Part shown: in pieces, positions 11,885 to 22,208 of the stretch
Position numbering within the stretch: the first letter of the stretch is position 1
Layout: each line of letters opens with the position of its first letter
NCBI RefSeq assembly: GCF_037042905.1
Contig: NC_087254.1
Coordinates: 18,656,603 to 18,720,602 of the forward strand
Direction: 5' to 3'
Length of the DNA stretch: 64,000 nucleotides
DNA from: Lytechinus pictus
Lineage: Eukaryota > Echinodermata > Echinoidea > Temnopleuroida > Toxopneustidae
Made by a program: the position numbers and the translations under genes
The notes under the pieces: model-generated
Databases searched by the model: none
Seen by the model: the letters and a program-made list of their open reading frames with translations, nothing else
Told to the model about the DNA's origin: nothing

Positions 11885-14800
11885 TGGATGAGATGATGTG
11901 AATATAGATTGATAATAGTCTCTAAGAGCAATTAATATTTGTTTTTGTGAAGTCACGATTATATGATTATCAATTTGTAATTTAGTTATGACTTTCTGTC
12001 GTTGATTCCTTTTTTCAAGATTTATAAAATAACGTGTGTTTCTTTCACCATTTTCGATCCAATTAGCTCTTGCTCTTATAATTGCACCTGCTGTCTTTCT
12101 CTCATATAACATCTCAAGATCCTCTTTACAAGATATTATCTCAGTTTTAACCAATTCAGATTGATTCTGGGAATAACTGGACTCAAGGGATTTGAGTCTA
12201 GCTATAATATTTTTTTCTCGAGCTCTACCTTGCCTGGCTTTCTCTATTGAATAGCCAATCGTCAATGATCTAATTTGACATTTAAGAAAATCCCAGAACG
12301 TATTAGGATCTAAATTATTCAAAAACATATTCTTGTTTTCTTTTATACAATCTCGAACCAATTTAGTGTATGTTTCATCTTGCAATAATGAAGTATTATA
12401 TTTCCAAAAATCCAAATATTATCCTCATATTGCTCTTTGTCAGCATTTCTACCGTCTGCATTGATTAGTATGCAACCTTCGAATCGCGTGATCGATCTCA
12501 AATGCGTATTAAAGGCAGGAGAACTTTGATCACTAGCGCCATCTATCAGACAGGGGCGAAACGTTCTTTTTTGTCTTTTTTAGCTAAAACAAAGCTCTTT
12601 TCCGAGACTGTGAAACTCAGATATATCATTATACGTTTCTATCAAAATCAAGCTAAGATAAACTTTGATTATTTAAGAACATGTGTGAAACAGGTGAGAT
12701 TGTGCATTTTAGTGCTAGTTTTTGTCTCGCCTGCATAGCAGAGCGAGACTATAGGCGCCGCTTTTCCGACGGCGGCGGCGTCAACATCAAATCTTAACCT
12801 AAGGTTAAGTTTTTGAAATGACATCATAACCTATAAAGTATATGGACCTAGTTCATGAAACTTGGCCATAAGGATAATCAAGTATTACTGAACATCCTAC
12901 CTGAGTTTCAGGTCACATGACCAAGGTCAAAGGTCATTTAGGGTCAATGAACTTAGACCATGTTGGGAGAATTATTTTCAAAATCTTAACCGAAGGTTAA
13001 GTTTTTGAAATGACATCATAACTTAAAAAGTATATGAACCTAGTTCATGAAACTTAGAAATAAGGTTAATCAAGTATTAGTAAACATCCTGCTCGAGTTT
13101 CAGGTCACGTGACCAAGGTCAAAGGTCATTTAGGGTCAATGAACTTTGGTCAAGTTGGGGGTATTTGTTGAATTACTATCATAACTTTGAGAATTTATGG
13201 ATCTAGTTCATGAAACTTGGACATAACGTTAATCAAGTATGAGTGAACATCCTGCCTGAGTTTCAAGTCACATGACCAAGGTCAAAGGTCATTTAGGGTC
13301 AATGAACTTTGGCCAAGTTGGGGGTATTTGTTGAATTACCATCATAACTCTGAAAGTTTATGGATCTAGTTCATAACACTTGGACATTAGGTTAATCAAG
13401 TACCACTGAATATCCTGTGCGAGTTTCAGGTCACATGACCATGGTCAATGGTCATTTAAGGTCCATGAACTTTGGCCGTGTTGGGGGTATTTGTTAAATT
13501 ACCATCCTAACTCTGAAAGTTTATGGATCTAGTTCATAAAACTTGGACTTGGACATAAGAGTAATCAAGTATCACTGAACATCCTGTACGAGTTTCAGGT
13601 CACATGACCATGGTCAAAGGTCATTAAAGGTCAATGAACTTTGGCCATGTTGGGGGTATTTGTTGAATTACCATCCTAGCTCTGAAAGTTTATAGATCTA
13701 GTTCATAAAACTTGGGATATAAGAGTAATCAAGTATCACTGAACATCCCCTGTGAGTTTCAGGTCACAAAAACCAAGGTCAAAGGTCAGTTAAGGTCAAT
13801 AAACTTAGGCCATGTTGGGGTAATTGTTGAATTGCCATCATAACTTTGAAAGTATATGGATAGAGTGAATGAAATGTGGACATGGGTGTAGTTGACAAGT
13901 CTTAAGTCACCGTTCAAATGTCATTTTTGGTCAATGAACGTGGTATTATTTCATTATATGAATGGTGTTTTTGTGAATGATTATTTTATTGTAGTTTTCT
14001 TAGTTAGCACTGCTGCTATATTAAATCGCGTAATGCAGGCGAGACTGCCAGAGGCGTTCCACTTGTTAGTTCTTTTCCGGGTTTTTTTTTTTCGAAAATG
14101 TTTCTTCCTCTCGCTCTATTTACGTGCCCCTTTGTGTTGCTTCCTCTGTTTCACTCACTCTGTTATATCTTCACCCTCTCTTTGTAGTTCGTCTGTCTCC
14201 TCCTCACACTTTCTGCCCGTTTTCCAAATTTCTATTAGAGTATCATTTAATACAGTTGTCTAAATAGCATGGTCTTTACCCTCTCACTCTCTCTTCATTC
14301 TCTCTATCACTCTGTCCTTAATCCTCTCCAGTTTTTTTTTACTAAGGGTAATTTTCTGCCTCATTTGCAATGTTCCATGCTATACAGGGAATGCAGCATC
14401 TACACAATACTGAGATCCGTACCCATGGCAACCTCAAGTCTAGTAATTGTGTTGTTGATAGCAGATGGGTTCTCAAAATCACCGATTTTGGGCTAATTCA
14501 CTTCAAAGTCGGGAATCAACCGCCAGATATGGGAGAATATGCACATTACCAAGGTATGTGAGCATCGTGGATAGGGGCGGGAGGGACAGGCTTCTCCCCC
14601 TTTCAAACCCTGACATGTGTAAAGTGATTTTAGAAGGAAAAAGCGGGAAATAAATTAGAGAAGGAAAGGGCCGAAATATTGCCATCCCTGGCCTTGCTCT
14701 CGAGTCACATAAATAAAGTTTATGGGATAAAGGCCTATTGTACCGGTCTCGTGGTTGGAAGCCCCGGTCTCGACTCTATCCATGTCAAATTTAAGCCAAT

Positions 14801-17800
14801 GATTGATTACGATAACAAAACAAAAACATTAGATTGTGTTAACGGACGCTTTGATTTGAATTCCTGGTAAGAATACATTCTCCAAAAAAAAAAAACCCTC
14901 AAATAAGCATTGTAACTGTTTGCACCCTACATGCTATGCTTATCATTTGAAAACAAATAGTCACCTATATATCTAATCATTTATTTATTTTTTATTTATT
15001 TATTTATTAATTTATCTATTTATTTATTCATTTATCTATTTATTTATTTATCTATTTATTTATTTATTTTGTTTTATTTATTTATCTATTTATTCGTTTA
15101 TTCATTTAGTTATTTGTTTATTCATTTATTTATTTATTTATTTATATATGTATTTATTTATAATTTTTGTATTGATTGACTTATGTCATTACTTATGTAT
15201 TCATTTATTTTCATGTTTAAACATTAAACACTGTGCTGCTCTCGACCCAGGTGAAGTGAATGGGTACCCGGCAGGATTATTTCCTTGAATGCACTGAGCG
15301 CCGGTGATGGTAGCTCGAGCTAAAGCCGAGGTAATAATAGCAGCGCTTTGTATCAGGCAAAAAGCGCTTTATAAATCCAGCTATTATTACTATTATTATT
15401 ATTTATTAAACTTTGAATAAAGAATCAGGGATTCTAGCAATTTCAAAATTCACAATTCATGTCTCTTCTCACCTAGTTTACTTGTTTTCTCTCTTTATCA
15501 ACCAAAAGAGGTAAATGTTGGGGCTATAATTATGTTCTTTCATTTTAGGTTTCCTCTGGAAGGCACCTGAAATCTGGGAGCCACAAGGAACACAAAAAGG
15601 TGATGTTTACTCGTTCGGGATCATCTTATATGAAATAGCCCATAGACAAGGTCCCTTCGGAAACATCGACATGAGCCCAAAAGGTAATGGAATCAAACCA
15701 TTGAGGAGAATATTGTCAGAGGGTAATACTTGTGAAGCGACTCACTGTTAATACATTGCGAAGTCAATAACGTTACATGTATCCAGATTAACAGCGTTAA
15801 AGGGATGGTCCGGGCTGAAAGTATTTATAGCTTAATGAATAAAGTAGAATTCACTGAGCAAAATGCCGAAAATTTCACAAAAATCGGATAACAAATAACA
15901 AAGTTATTGAATTTTAAAGTTTAGCAATATTTTGTGAAAACAGTCGTCATGAATATTCATTAGGTGGGCTGATGATGTCACATCCCCACTTGTTCTTTTG
16001 TATTTTATTATATGAAATTAGGTTTATTCAAATGTTTTCCTCCAAGAACTAGAAAAATTGGATTGACATCTGATTTAGTGCAATAAATATTTATTGCTGT
16101 AACTTATTTCATTATAAGGGAGACATATTATTCACACAAGTATGAAATAATGAAAAAATATGATTTTATGTAATAACATGAGAAAACAGAAAGTTACGAG
16201 CGACTTTAAGAACGACTGGTGAACCCTTCTTACGCGCTAAACCATCGCCAATTCAATATACTATTTATCACAAGAAAGGATCACCAGTCGTTCTTAAAGT
16301 CGCCCTTAACTTACGAACAGCTTTATGAAACACCCACCTGGGGTCCGTTGCAGGAAGAGTTGCGTTTAAACGCAAGTCAAAATATAAATCGCAAGTCCGA
16401 AATACGCGCTGTTGATTGGTTGAAAATCAAGTTGCGCATGATTTTTAGAGTTGTGATTGATTGCAACTCTTTCTTTAAGTCATACTTAAATCTTTGTGAA
16501 ACACTTCCCCCTGGTGGCTAATGTAAATGCTGTATAGATACCAGGGGGCCGTTTCATAAGATCGTTCGTAAGTTAAGAATGAGTTTAAGAACGACCGGTG
16601 ATCATTTCTCACGCGCAAAACCATTGCTAATGAATATACCATTTGCCATAAGAAGTGTTCACCAGTCGTTCTTAAAGAGGCTCTTAACTTGCGAACAGCT
16701 TTATGAAACACCCACCAGATGCCAGTTTGCATAGTAGATAATGGTTAAGCAATCAGGTTTGAAACGTAGGCATGTTATAATCAAGCTACTCAGATCAAGA
16801 CAATTTACTTACATGTAGTTCAAGGATGCAACATTTTGGTAACATACTCTTTTATTTACATTGGAATGACGAATCGGTTCTTTTACTGTTTACTGCACTC
16901 TCGCCACCCTTATCCAAGAAATATTTTTTTCATCAAGTCTAACACTGTTGTTGATATCGTGTATATTGCTGCATGAAGCGTTTCACAAATACCTGGAAAA
17001 TAATAGACCTCTATTCATATTATTTTTTTCATGTTTATCTAACTTAAAGAAATCTACGAAAAGGTGAAAAGTAAAGAAGAATTGATTCCTTTTCGTCCTA
17101 ACGTGATGGAGATAGAGAACTGTCCAGAATGTCTTCTGACTACAATGCAAGAATGCTGGGCAGATGATCCTGAGACGAGACCAGATTTCAAAATGATTGC
17201 AAATAAACTCAAACCTCTTCATAAAGGAATGTAAGTTGATTTCTTCGTCTTTATAAACACAGGTTAAGTTCGAATCCGAAAACCATAGATCACATGACTC
17301 TGCTATTAAAAAAAAAAAGTTTCTGTGCGTGGCAAACAATGTATACGCTAGTATATCAAAAGAGATGATGTGTATCGCACTTGAATAAATCCAATGCTCG
17401 AACTTTTCTGGTTTTGTGGTTTTTTGTCATTTCTAAATTGTTTGAATTTTGTGTCTACACGATTTACGTTCGACAATTTTATTCTTTTCTTGTACTCTTT
17501 ATTATTTCATACTTCCATCCATTTTATTTTATTTTATCATTATAATATTGGTATCATTAATACTATTATCATATTTATCAATATCATCACTATTTATACA
17601 AAAAATATTCTTATAATTTCCCTTCCCGCTCTTGTGAATCATGGTCTTCCCCTTCATTCTAAACTTTTTTTACTTTGTATGTTATTACTTCTTTTCACGA
17701 CTCAACTTCCTTTATTTTAACTCTTTCTCGTTATTTTCATTCTCCTTTCCCCTTGTATCATCTAAATTGAGTCAGTCTTGCCTTTCTCTAAAAATTCAAC

Positions 17801-20800
17801 TTCTGTCAATTTGTAACAATGTTATGTTTGTGCTTCTCACTGTCTTCTTTGATTTTATATAGGAAACCAGATATCCTAGATAATATGGTAATGATTATGG
17901 AGAAGTATGCAAACAACCTGGAGGAGATAGTTGAAGATAGAACACAGCAGCTGGTAGAAGAAAAGAAGAAAACAGAAAATCTATTACACAGGATGCTGCC
18001 TAAGTAAGTACCTTTATTAAAAACAACAACAACAACACAACCGTCACAACCAAAAACGTTACCTTGATTAATATTTAAGCTGTCTTTACATTTCCAACGA
18101 ACTATTTGAAATTATGAAATTTCATTTCGGTGCGAGAGTATTTTACTTCAATATATTTGCATCCTGCTGAAGTAAATAAACGACTTTTGGTGGAGATCAT
18201 TGCATGTTTCAATTTGTAAAATATGAGATTGCCCAATGTTCTCGTCCCTGTGTTTTGTAAAAGCGCCATCTCTCGTGCGCGGCTGTCATTTTATTATGGC
18301 AATATCTATGAACTTTGAAATAAGAACGTAACGGTTGTAAAACGAAGTCAGAGGATGACAGTCAGTGACTGTGCCAGTGTACTGGATAGTGGTGGGTAAA
18401 ACGACCATATAAACGATATTGTTATAATATAGGCACACGACCCACACTATCTCAGTTAGATTCCTTCTTTTTTTCCTCCTCTTCGTGTTCTTCTTTTTTT
18501 CTTCTTCCGCTTCTTATACTTCTTCTTCTTCTCCTTCTTCGCCTTCTTCCTCCTCCTCCGCTTCTCCTTCTTCTTCCGCTTCTTCTTCTTCTTCGTCTTC
18601 TCCTTCTTCGTCTTATTCCTCCTCCTCCTCTTCTCCTTCTTCTTTACCCATCGTTTTCATTATTTCTTATAAACTTGAAAAGAAATCACAAAGTTTCGTC
18701 GCCCCCCATCAACTGTGACATCGCACTGGAAATATATCAGACTGTTCAACCCACCCCCCTCCCCCCCAAAAAGAAAGATTATTCATTCCGATCTATTATT
18801 CATCCCGAAACAATTAAATTGTCTTGTTTCAGACCAGTAGCCAATCAGTTGAAGCGTGGGATGCAAGTCGTACCCGAGTCTTTTGACTGTGTGACTATCT
18901 TCTTTAGTGATATCGTTGGCTTCACAAAACTATCATCGATGAGTACGCCTTTTCAGGTAACATCCAAATGTCGAATACACAATATATATACCAGTGTCCA
19001 GTATAATGTATGGCAAATAAACTTGATTTATAGGCTTATTGATAATTATTTGAAAGAGTAATATCTAATGACATTTTGCAATGTTTTGTCCAAACCCCGA
19101 AACAAATGTTGGTGTATGTTGGGTATTAAAAATGTTGCCCCCAATGTATGATTCTGAAGAAAATATCAACAGACACTGATCTCTACACAATTTGCGATAT
19201 CAATTTTTACAACAAACCTATCCTTTTCAGTGTTAATACAATATAAATTTCATTAACATAATCGATATATTGAGGCAATAACAGCATCACTGCGCTGTTC
19301 ACAACGCGTTTTATTATGCCTACATGGTTTTATGTCATGTCTGTCTTATACATTCATTATAGTATAGTAACAGATCCAACTGATAAGGTGAAGCAGTTTT
19401 CGGAATCATTGATAAAGAGAGAAATAGTTAAGAAGTGAAGTTATTCATAATATTCATTGCCAAATAAACCCACAACTAACGACTTAACATCATTTAAGTT
19501 GAGATATAAGAATCTTCATGTTTCTTTCTATCCCTCCCAAATACCCTAACCATTTCCCAAATTAACAGGTGGTTGATCTCCTCAATGACCTCTACACTCT
19601 CTTCGATGACATCATCAGTTACTACAATGTTTACAAAGTCGAAACCATTGGCGATGCCTACATGCTGGTATCTGGACTACCTATACGAAACGGTAATCGA
19701 CATGCGGCAGAGATAGGATCAACGGCACTCCATCTCATCGATGAGGTCCAGAAATTCAAAATCCGACATCGCCCGGATGACACGCTAAAACTGAGAGTTG
19801 GCATTCATTCTGGTAAGTTGATTTTTAGCTACTCGCTACTCGTTATCGGATTTTACTCTCTTTCTAAATAATAAGTTCACAAAGATTAAATGAAAACGTC
19901 AGCGAAATGGTGCTACTATTAGTAAAGACCTTTTTGAAAATGTTAAGGTTTTTTAATAGGAAAATCCCATTTATGAATAAATGCAGCGTGCTATATTACT
20001 AGAATAAATCATTACTTGCACACAGCTGGCTGCTCATCTAGTCATTTTAAATTCTTTCTAAATTTCCTAAATTCTATAAATTCTTACTGTACATACAAAG
20101 AGCACTCACTCTGTGCCGATATCAACATACAGATATATAGATTTGAGCTATATATTGTCATAACGACATTTATTTAAGTTTCTGTCCTACAGCCCTACAG
20201 AGATACAAACTATAAAGTGTCTGACGGAAGGGAAACCATCGAGACAATTTAGCACTTTGATCATGTTATTAAAGCTGAACATTTCGATACAATGCACTGT
20301 TTTGAAAATTTGTTTCCGAGCCGAGGGAGATGTTGCGCGCCATGCATCCAATAACTGTGATGAATGCGATGATAAAATCTTATTAGATGTGATATTACCA
20401 AAGCATTTGATAATGTTTTAGCAATACGTTACTCTTTCCTGGCCTACTTTCAATTTTCCTCATTGGTAAAGTGATGTTATGAGACGTGGATCCAATGAAA
20501 TTAATCAGAAGCTTCCAATGCAACATGATAAGGCATGGTCTAATATCGGATGAGTATTTGAATAGCATTCCTCTTCTGATATCTAACTTCCCCTTCTACA
20601 GACAATTTCATTAACTGTAGTGAGAAAACCGTTGTTATTTGTAATAAAGACGAAGCATTGCTTCCCATGTTGTATTTTAATAAAAACACCCCGTTTTCTT
20701 GTTAATACGAATTACAGGAATATGGTTGAGCAACTTCCAGTTGTTTACAAATGAGGCCGAATGTATTTAATTCTTATTGGTAGCCTGGTCATTTGATTAC

Positions 20801-22208
20801 AAGCCATTGCATTTATGTTTAGAATATTCATTTCTCTAATCTTGTTGATTCTGTCAAAACAGGATTCTTTGACTGGTCAACATATTTTAGGTTTCACGTT
20901 GGTTTTGTTCTTATTCCCTCAATCACGGTTAACACAGGACCGGTAGTGACTGGTGTGGTCGGGTTAACGATGCCTCGATACTGTTTGTTTGGTGATACTG
21001 TCAATACATCATCAAGAATGGAATCAAATGGAGAAGGTGCGTTGAAATAATTTTATTAATATTGAACCCAAGCGGGAGTAAAAACAAGTTAACAACACAA
21101 TTTTTTTGACAATATTTTTAACAAATCCATTTTCATGATTGTTTTTCTTCGATATATTGGATTGTTAGCCGTTGCAGTATTGAATCATAGATCTCAGATA
21201 CTTATAATGGAAGTAAGGTATCAATTTTCTTACGTGTGCAAGGGGCCTTAATATTAATGTTAAAGAAATTATTGATGGGTATTATCATGCCTCAACTTGT
21301 AAATCAATTTGAATTCCTAGTTGTAATGTACTGACGATATAAAAATAATGTTTGTAATAATCTGGAGAATTTAGTTTCTTGCAATTGTCGTTGTAGGTAA
21401 ATATGCCATTGACACATTAAACGATTAATTCCCTACAGCCTTGAAAATCCACTGCAGCGTCGAGTGCAAAGCTATCTTAGATGAGGTTGGAGGCTTTGTC
21501 TTGCCCGAAAGAGGAATGGTTGCCATGAAAGGAAAGGGTGAACTTCTTACATACTGGCTCGTCGATCAGGATCCATCATACAAACGACATAAGCCACGCA
21601 CGGAAGATGTAGAGGAAGATGATGTCGAGGATACGGACAGCCTGAGTGAAAAGCATAAGATGAAGAAAAGTCCAGGGAAAAGCTACTTGCGGACGCCTCT
21701 AGGGTCAACCTATATGGCGCCCTCTACGTCGACCGCAAATACGGGCATGAAGTCTTCACGCAGTGTACAGGATATCAGCAGCTCAAACGTGAGGGAGGAT
21801 GCTCAGTTGCGACGGGACTCTGATGTTGTTACGCGGAGACGCAACAGTGATATTTCAAGGACAGAACTACCTAGAAACGGCAAGAATGGATATACTCTAC
21901 TGCCCATGGATTGCGATGATTCACTACCGTGCTCTAAAAGCGAAGAGGTAGAGATTAGGACAACAGATTTCGGGAATGGCAGTGGGGATTGTTCTAGTCA
22001 GGCGCGCAGTGTATCTGCTTGTTCATTAAATAGATGTGAAGCGCTTAGTGAAGAAGCAACCATGAATGGCGCTGTTGCGCAACGCTCAAGGAACAATTCC
22101 CAAGGAAGCAAGACCAAGACCAAAAAAAATAGCACAACGGATTCCGGCATCGGGAGCAATGGGAATAGTTCGCGAGATTGCAACTTTCACAGTGAAATTT
22201 TCCTTTGA
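8373..22208 (+). CDS. Receptor-type (particulate) guanylate cyclase, 13 exons, 5' partial
   Basis: Single-pass membrane receptor that makes cGMP from GTP. Exons: 8373-8551, 9655-9745, 10131-10301, 10935-11039, 11512-11583, 14388-14553, 15549-15683, 17050-17230, 17863-18003, 18833-18956, 19569-19812, 20938-21036, 21439-22208. All junctions are GT-AG and phases agree, giving 2478 nt = 825 residues plus TGA. In order: ectodomain stub with [10 protein letters not shown] (22-31); membrane helix (~38-58); kinase-homology domain (~61-365) with VAIK (Lys128), HGNLKSSN (219-226) in place of HRDxxxxN, and DFG (239-241), so a pseudokinase; coiled-coil linker (~372-413); cyclase domain (~430-610) with metal Asp440 and Asp484, guanine-contact Glu480 and Cys552, and Asn559/Arg563, all intact; polar tail 615-825. 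Layout matches the natriuretic-peptide-receptor/echinoderm sperm receptor cyclase family; which member cannot be told without the ectodomain. The ANF-receptor-like domain (usually ~450 residues) is missing and presumably lies upstream of the window. Confidence 0.96.
9078..9245. mobile_element. 168-bp foldback element in cyclase intron
   Basis: Ends ACTGGAACAATCACAC and GTGTGATTGTTCCAGT are perfect inverted repeats; similarity continues for ~60 bp per arm (GGGGATGT...GATAATCTG inward), so nearly the whole unit can form a stem. Nonautonomous MITE; family not recognised. Confidence 0.8.
9655..9745 (+). CDS. Cyclase exon: start of cytoplasmic kinase-homology region
   Basis: Completes the split Arg codon, then reads [20 protein letters not shown], matching the membrane-proximal xxLWKVxxxEL segment of receptor cyclases. 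Acceptor ttcctcag, donor gtaaga. Ends in phase 0. Confidence 0.92.
10131..10301 (+). CDS. Cyclase exon: kinase-homology N lobe
   Basis: Reads [19 protein letters not shown] and onward to [20 protein letters not shown]. The VAIK lysine is present but the glycine loop ([11 protein letters not shown]) is atypical. The Ser/Thr-rich start is where vertebrate family members are phosphorylated; that use here is inference. 57 codons, both ends in phase 0. Confidence 0.94.
10470..10810. repeat. TTTA/TTCA tetranucleotide tract in intron
   Basis: Imperfect tetranucleotide microsatellite dominated by TTTA with TTCA variants, in the intron between the N-lobe and hinge exons. Confidence 0.85.
10935..11039 (+). 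CDS. Cyclase exon: kinase-homology hinge
   Basis: Encodes [20 protein letters not shown] followed by [15 protein letters not shown], the near-invariant hinge of receptor guanylate cyclases. 35 codons between acceptor tatactcag and donor gtaaag. Confidence 0.95.
11512..11583 (+). CDS. Cyclase exon: kinase-homology helix D/E segment
   Basis: Short 24-codon exon, [20 protein letters not shown] then DIVK, equivalent to DILENES...DIVKGM in known receptor cyclases. Too short for automatic ORF calling, but phases on both sides agree. Confidence 0.93.
11854..12418 (-). mobile_element. Truncated L1/Tx1-like LINE with poly(A) tail
   Basis: On the minus strand the reading frame (12415 to ~11885) shows [40 protein letters not shown] and [12 protein letters not shown], the linker between endonuclease and reverse transcriptase of L1-clade LINEs. 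The insert starts just before FWKYN and ends with ~27 A within the ORF, before any RT motif. Flanks share TTATCC (11848-11853 and 12419-12424), a plausible short target duplication. So it is 5' truncated and ends prematurely at its 3' side. Confidence 0.82.
12724..14045. repeat. ~165-bp tandem array bounded by 13-bp inverted termini
   Basis: About six to seven diverged units of ~163-192 bp run from ~12780 to ~13890. Each contains a block like CATGACCAAGGTCAAAGGTC followed by a TTTAGGGTCAATGAACTT-type segment. The region is bounded by GTCTCGCCTGCAT (12724-12736) and its exact reverse complement (14033-14045), which suggests a nonautonomous transposon with internal tandem repeats. No target duplication is obvious. 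Confidence 0.8.
14388..14553 (+). CDS. Cyclase exon: pseudocatalytic loop
   Basis: Contains [20 protein letters not shown] followed by TDFGL. The catalytic Asp of HRD is absent (HGN), as is usual for this family, so the module is regulatory rather than a kinase. Ends in phase 1. Confidence 0.95.
14965..15215. repeat. TTTA tetranucleotide tract in intron
   Basis: Imperfect (TTTA)n with TTCA and TCTA variants in the intron after the pseudocatalytic-loop exon. Confidence 0.85.
15232..15410 (+). mobile_element. SINE 3' fragment with ATT tail
   Basis: Contains AATGGGTACCCGGCAGGAT and AGCGCTTTATAAAT ending in an ATT-rich tail. The same blocks occur in the fuller SINE at 50834-51204 on the other strand. 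The tRNA-like head is absent. Confidence 0.7.
15549..15683 (+). CDS. Cyclase exon: APE motif region of kinase homology
   Basis: Reads [20 protein letters not shown] then [22 protein letters not shown] and the DVYSFGII helix are conserved. Donor gtaatg; ends in phase 1. Confidence 0.94.
15797..16195. mobile_element. Truncated TTAA-type MITE
   Basis: TTAA at 15797-15800 then AGGGATGGTCCGGGCTG, the intact left terminus of the family. About 400 bp match the 36591 copy until the sequence is cut off at a different foldback element; the right terminus is missing. Confidence 0.85.
16187..16725. mobile_element. Cluster of foldback MITE pieces
   Basis: A full foldback unit at ~16545-16722 has arms around GTTTCATAA...GTTCGTAAGTTAAG and TTTAAGAACGACCGGTGA. 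A second copy lacking its left end is at ~16196-16345. Between them is another inverted-repeat fragment (16350-16515) with AGAGTTGCGTTTAAACGCAA. All are noncoding and lie in one cyclase intron. Confidence 0.75.
17050..17230 (+). CDS. Cyclase exon: kinase-homology C lobe
   Basis: Reads [19 protein letters not shown] through [19 protein letters not shown] to the LKPLHKGM end of the pseudokinase. Arg in ETRPDF is the conserved lobe-closing residue. Ends in phase 2. Confidence 0.94.
17863..18003 (+). CDS. Cyclase exon: signalling-helix coiled coil
   Basis: Reads [20 protein letters not shown] then [20 protein letters not shown] and LHRMLP. This is the dimerisation helix that couples the pseudokinase to the cyclase. 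Ends in phase 2. Confidence 0.95.
18467..18650 (+). repeat. Long TTC/TCC polypyrimidine tract in intron
   Basis: About 180 nt almost purely pyrimidine on the plus strand (TTCTTCTTC, TCCTCCTCC), ending ~180 nt before the first catalytic exon. Translated it gives a poly-Ser chance ORF. Confidence 0.85.
18833..18956 (+). CDS. Cyclase exon: first catalytic segment
   Basis: Begins [18 protein letters not shown] and contains [20 protein letters not shown]; Asp440 of SDIVGF is a metal ligand. Acceptor gtcttgtttcag, donor gtaaca. 41 codons after the split Lys. Confidence 0.95.
19569..19812 (+). CDS. Cyclase exon: catalytic core
   Basis: Reads [16 protein letters not shown], then [20 protein letters not shown], then RVGIHS. 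Glu480 contacts guanine and Asp484 is the second metal ligand. Acceptor attaacag, donor gtaagt; ends in phase 1. Confidence 0.96.
20938..21036 (+). CDS. Cyclase exon: transition-state residues
   Basis: Reads [20 protein letters not shown] followed by [13 protein letters not shown]. Cys552 gives guanine selectivity; Asn559 and Arg563 are catalytic. Fully conserved, so the enzyme is expected to be active. Confidence 0.96.
21439..22208 (+). CDS. Cyclase last exon: end of catalytic domain and long tail
   Basis: Starts [14 protein letters not shown] and finishes the cyclase fold with [21 protein letters not shown] ~211-residue tail follows that is rich in Ser, Thr, Asn and charged residues, with an acidic patch ([13 protein letters not shown]), basic patches and a DSGIGS motif at 804-809 (22140-22157). 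Stop TGA at 22206-22208. The tail is far longer than in vertebrate natriuretic peptide receptors and looks disordered. Confidence 0.95.

Larger units (their letters stand above)
18957..21438 (+). other. Last three cyclase introns, no structure seen
   Basis: Introns 18957-19568, 19813-20937 and 21037-21438 flank the catalytic exons at 19569-19812 and 20938-21036. I see no repeats or extra exons in them. Confidence 0.5.

Noticed and set aside
18485..18718. Serine-rich ORF
   Set aside because: It is a translation of the intronic TTC/TCC polypyrimidine tract and lies between two cyclase exons on the same strand.
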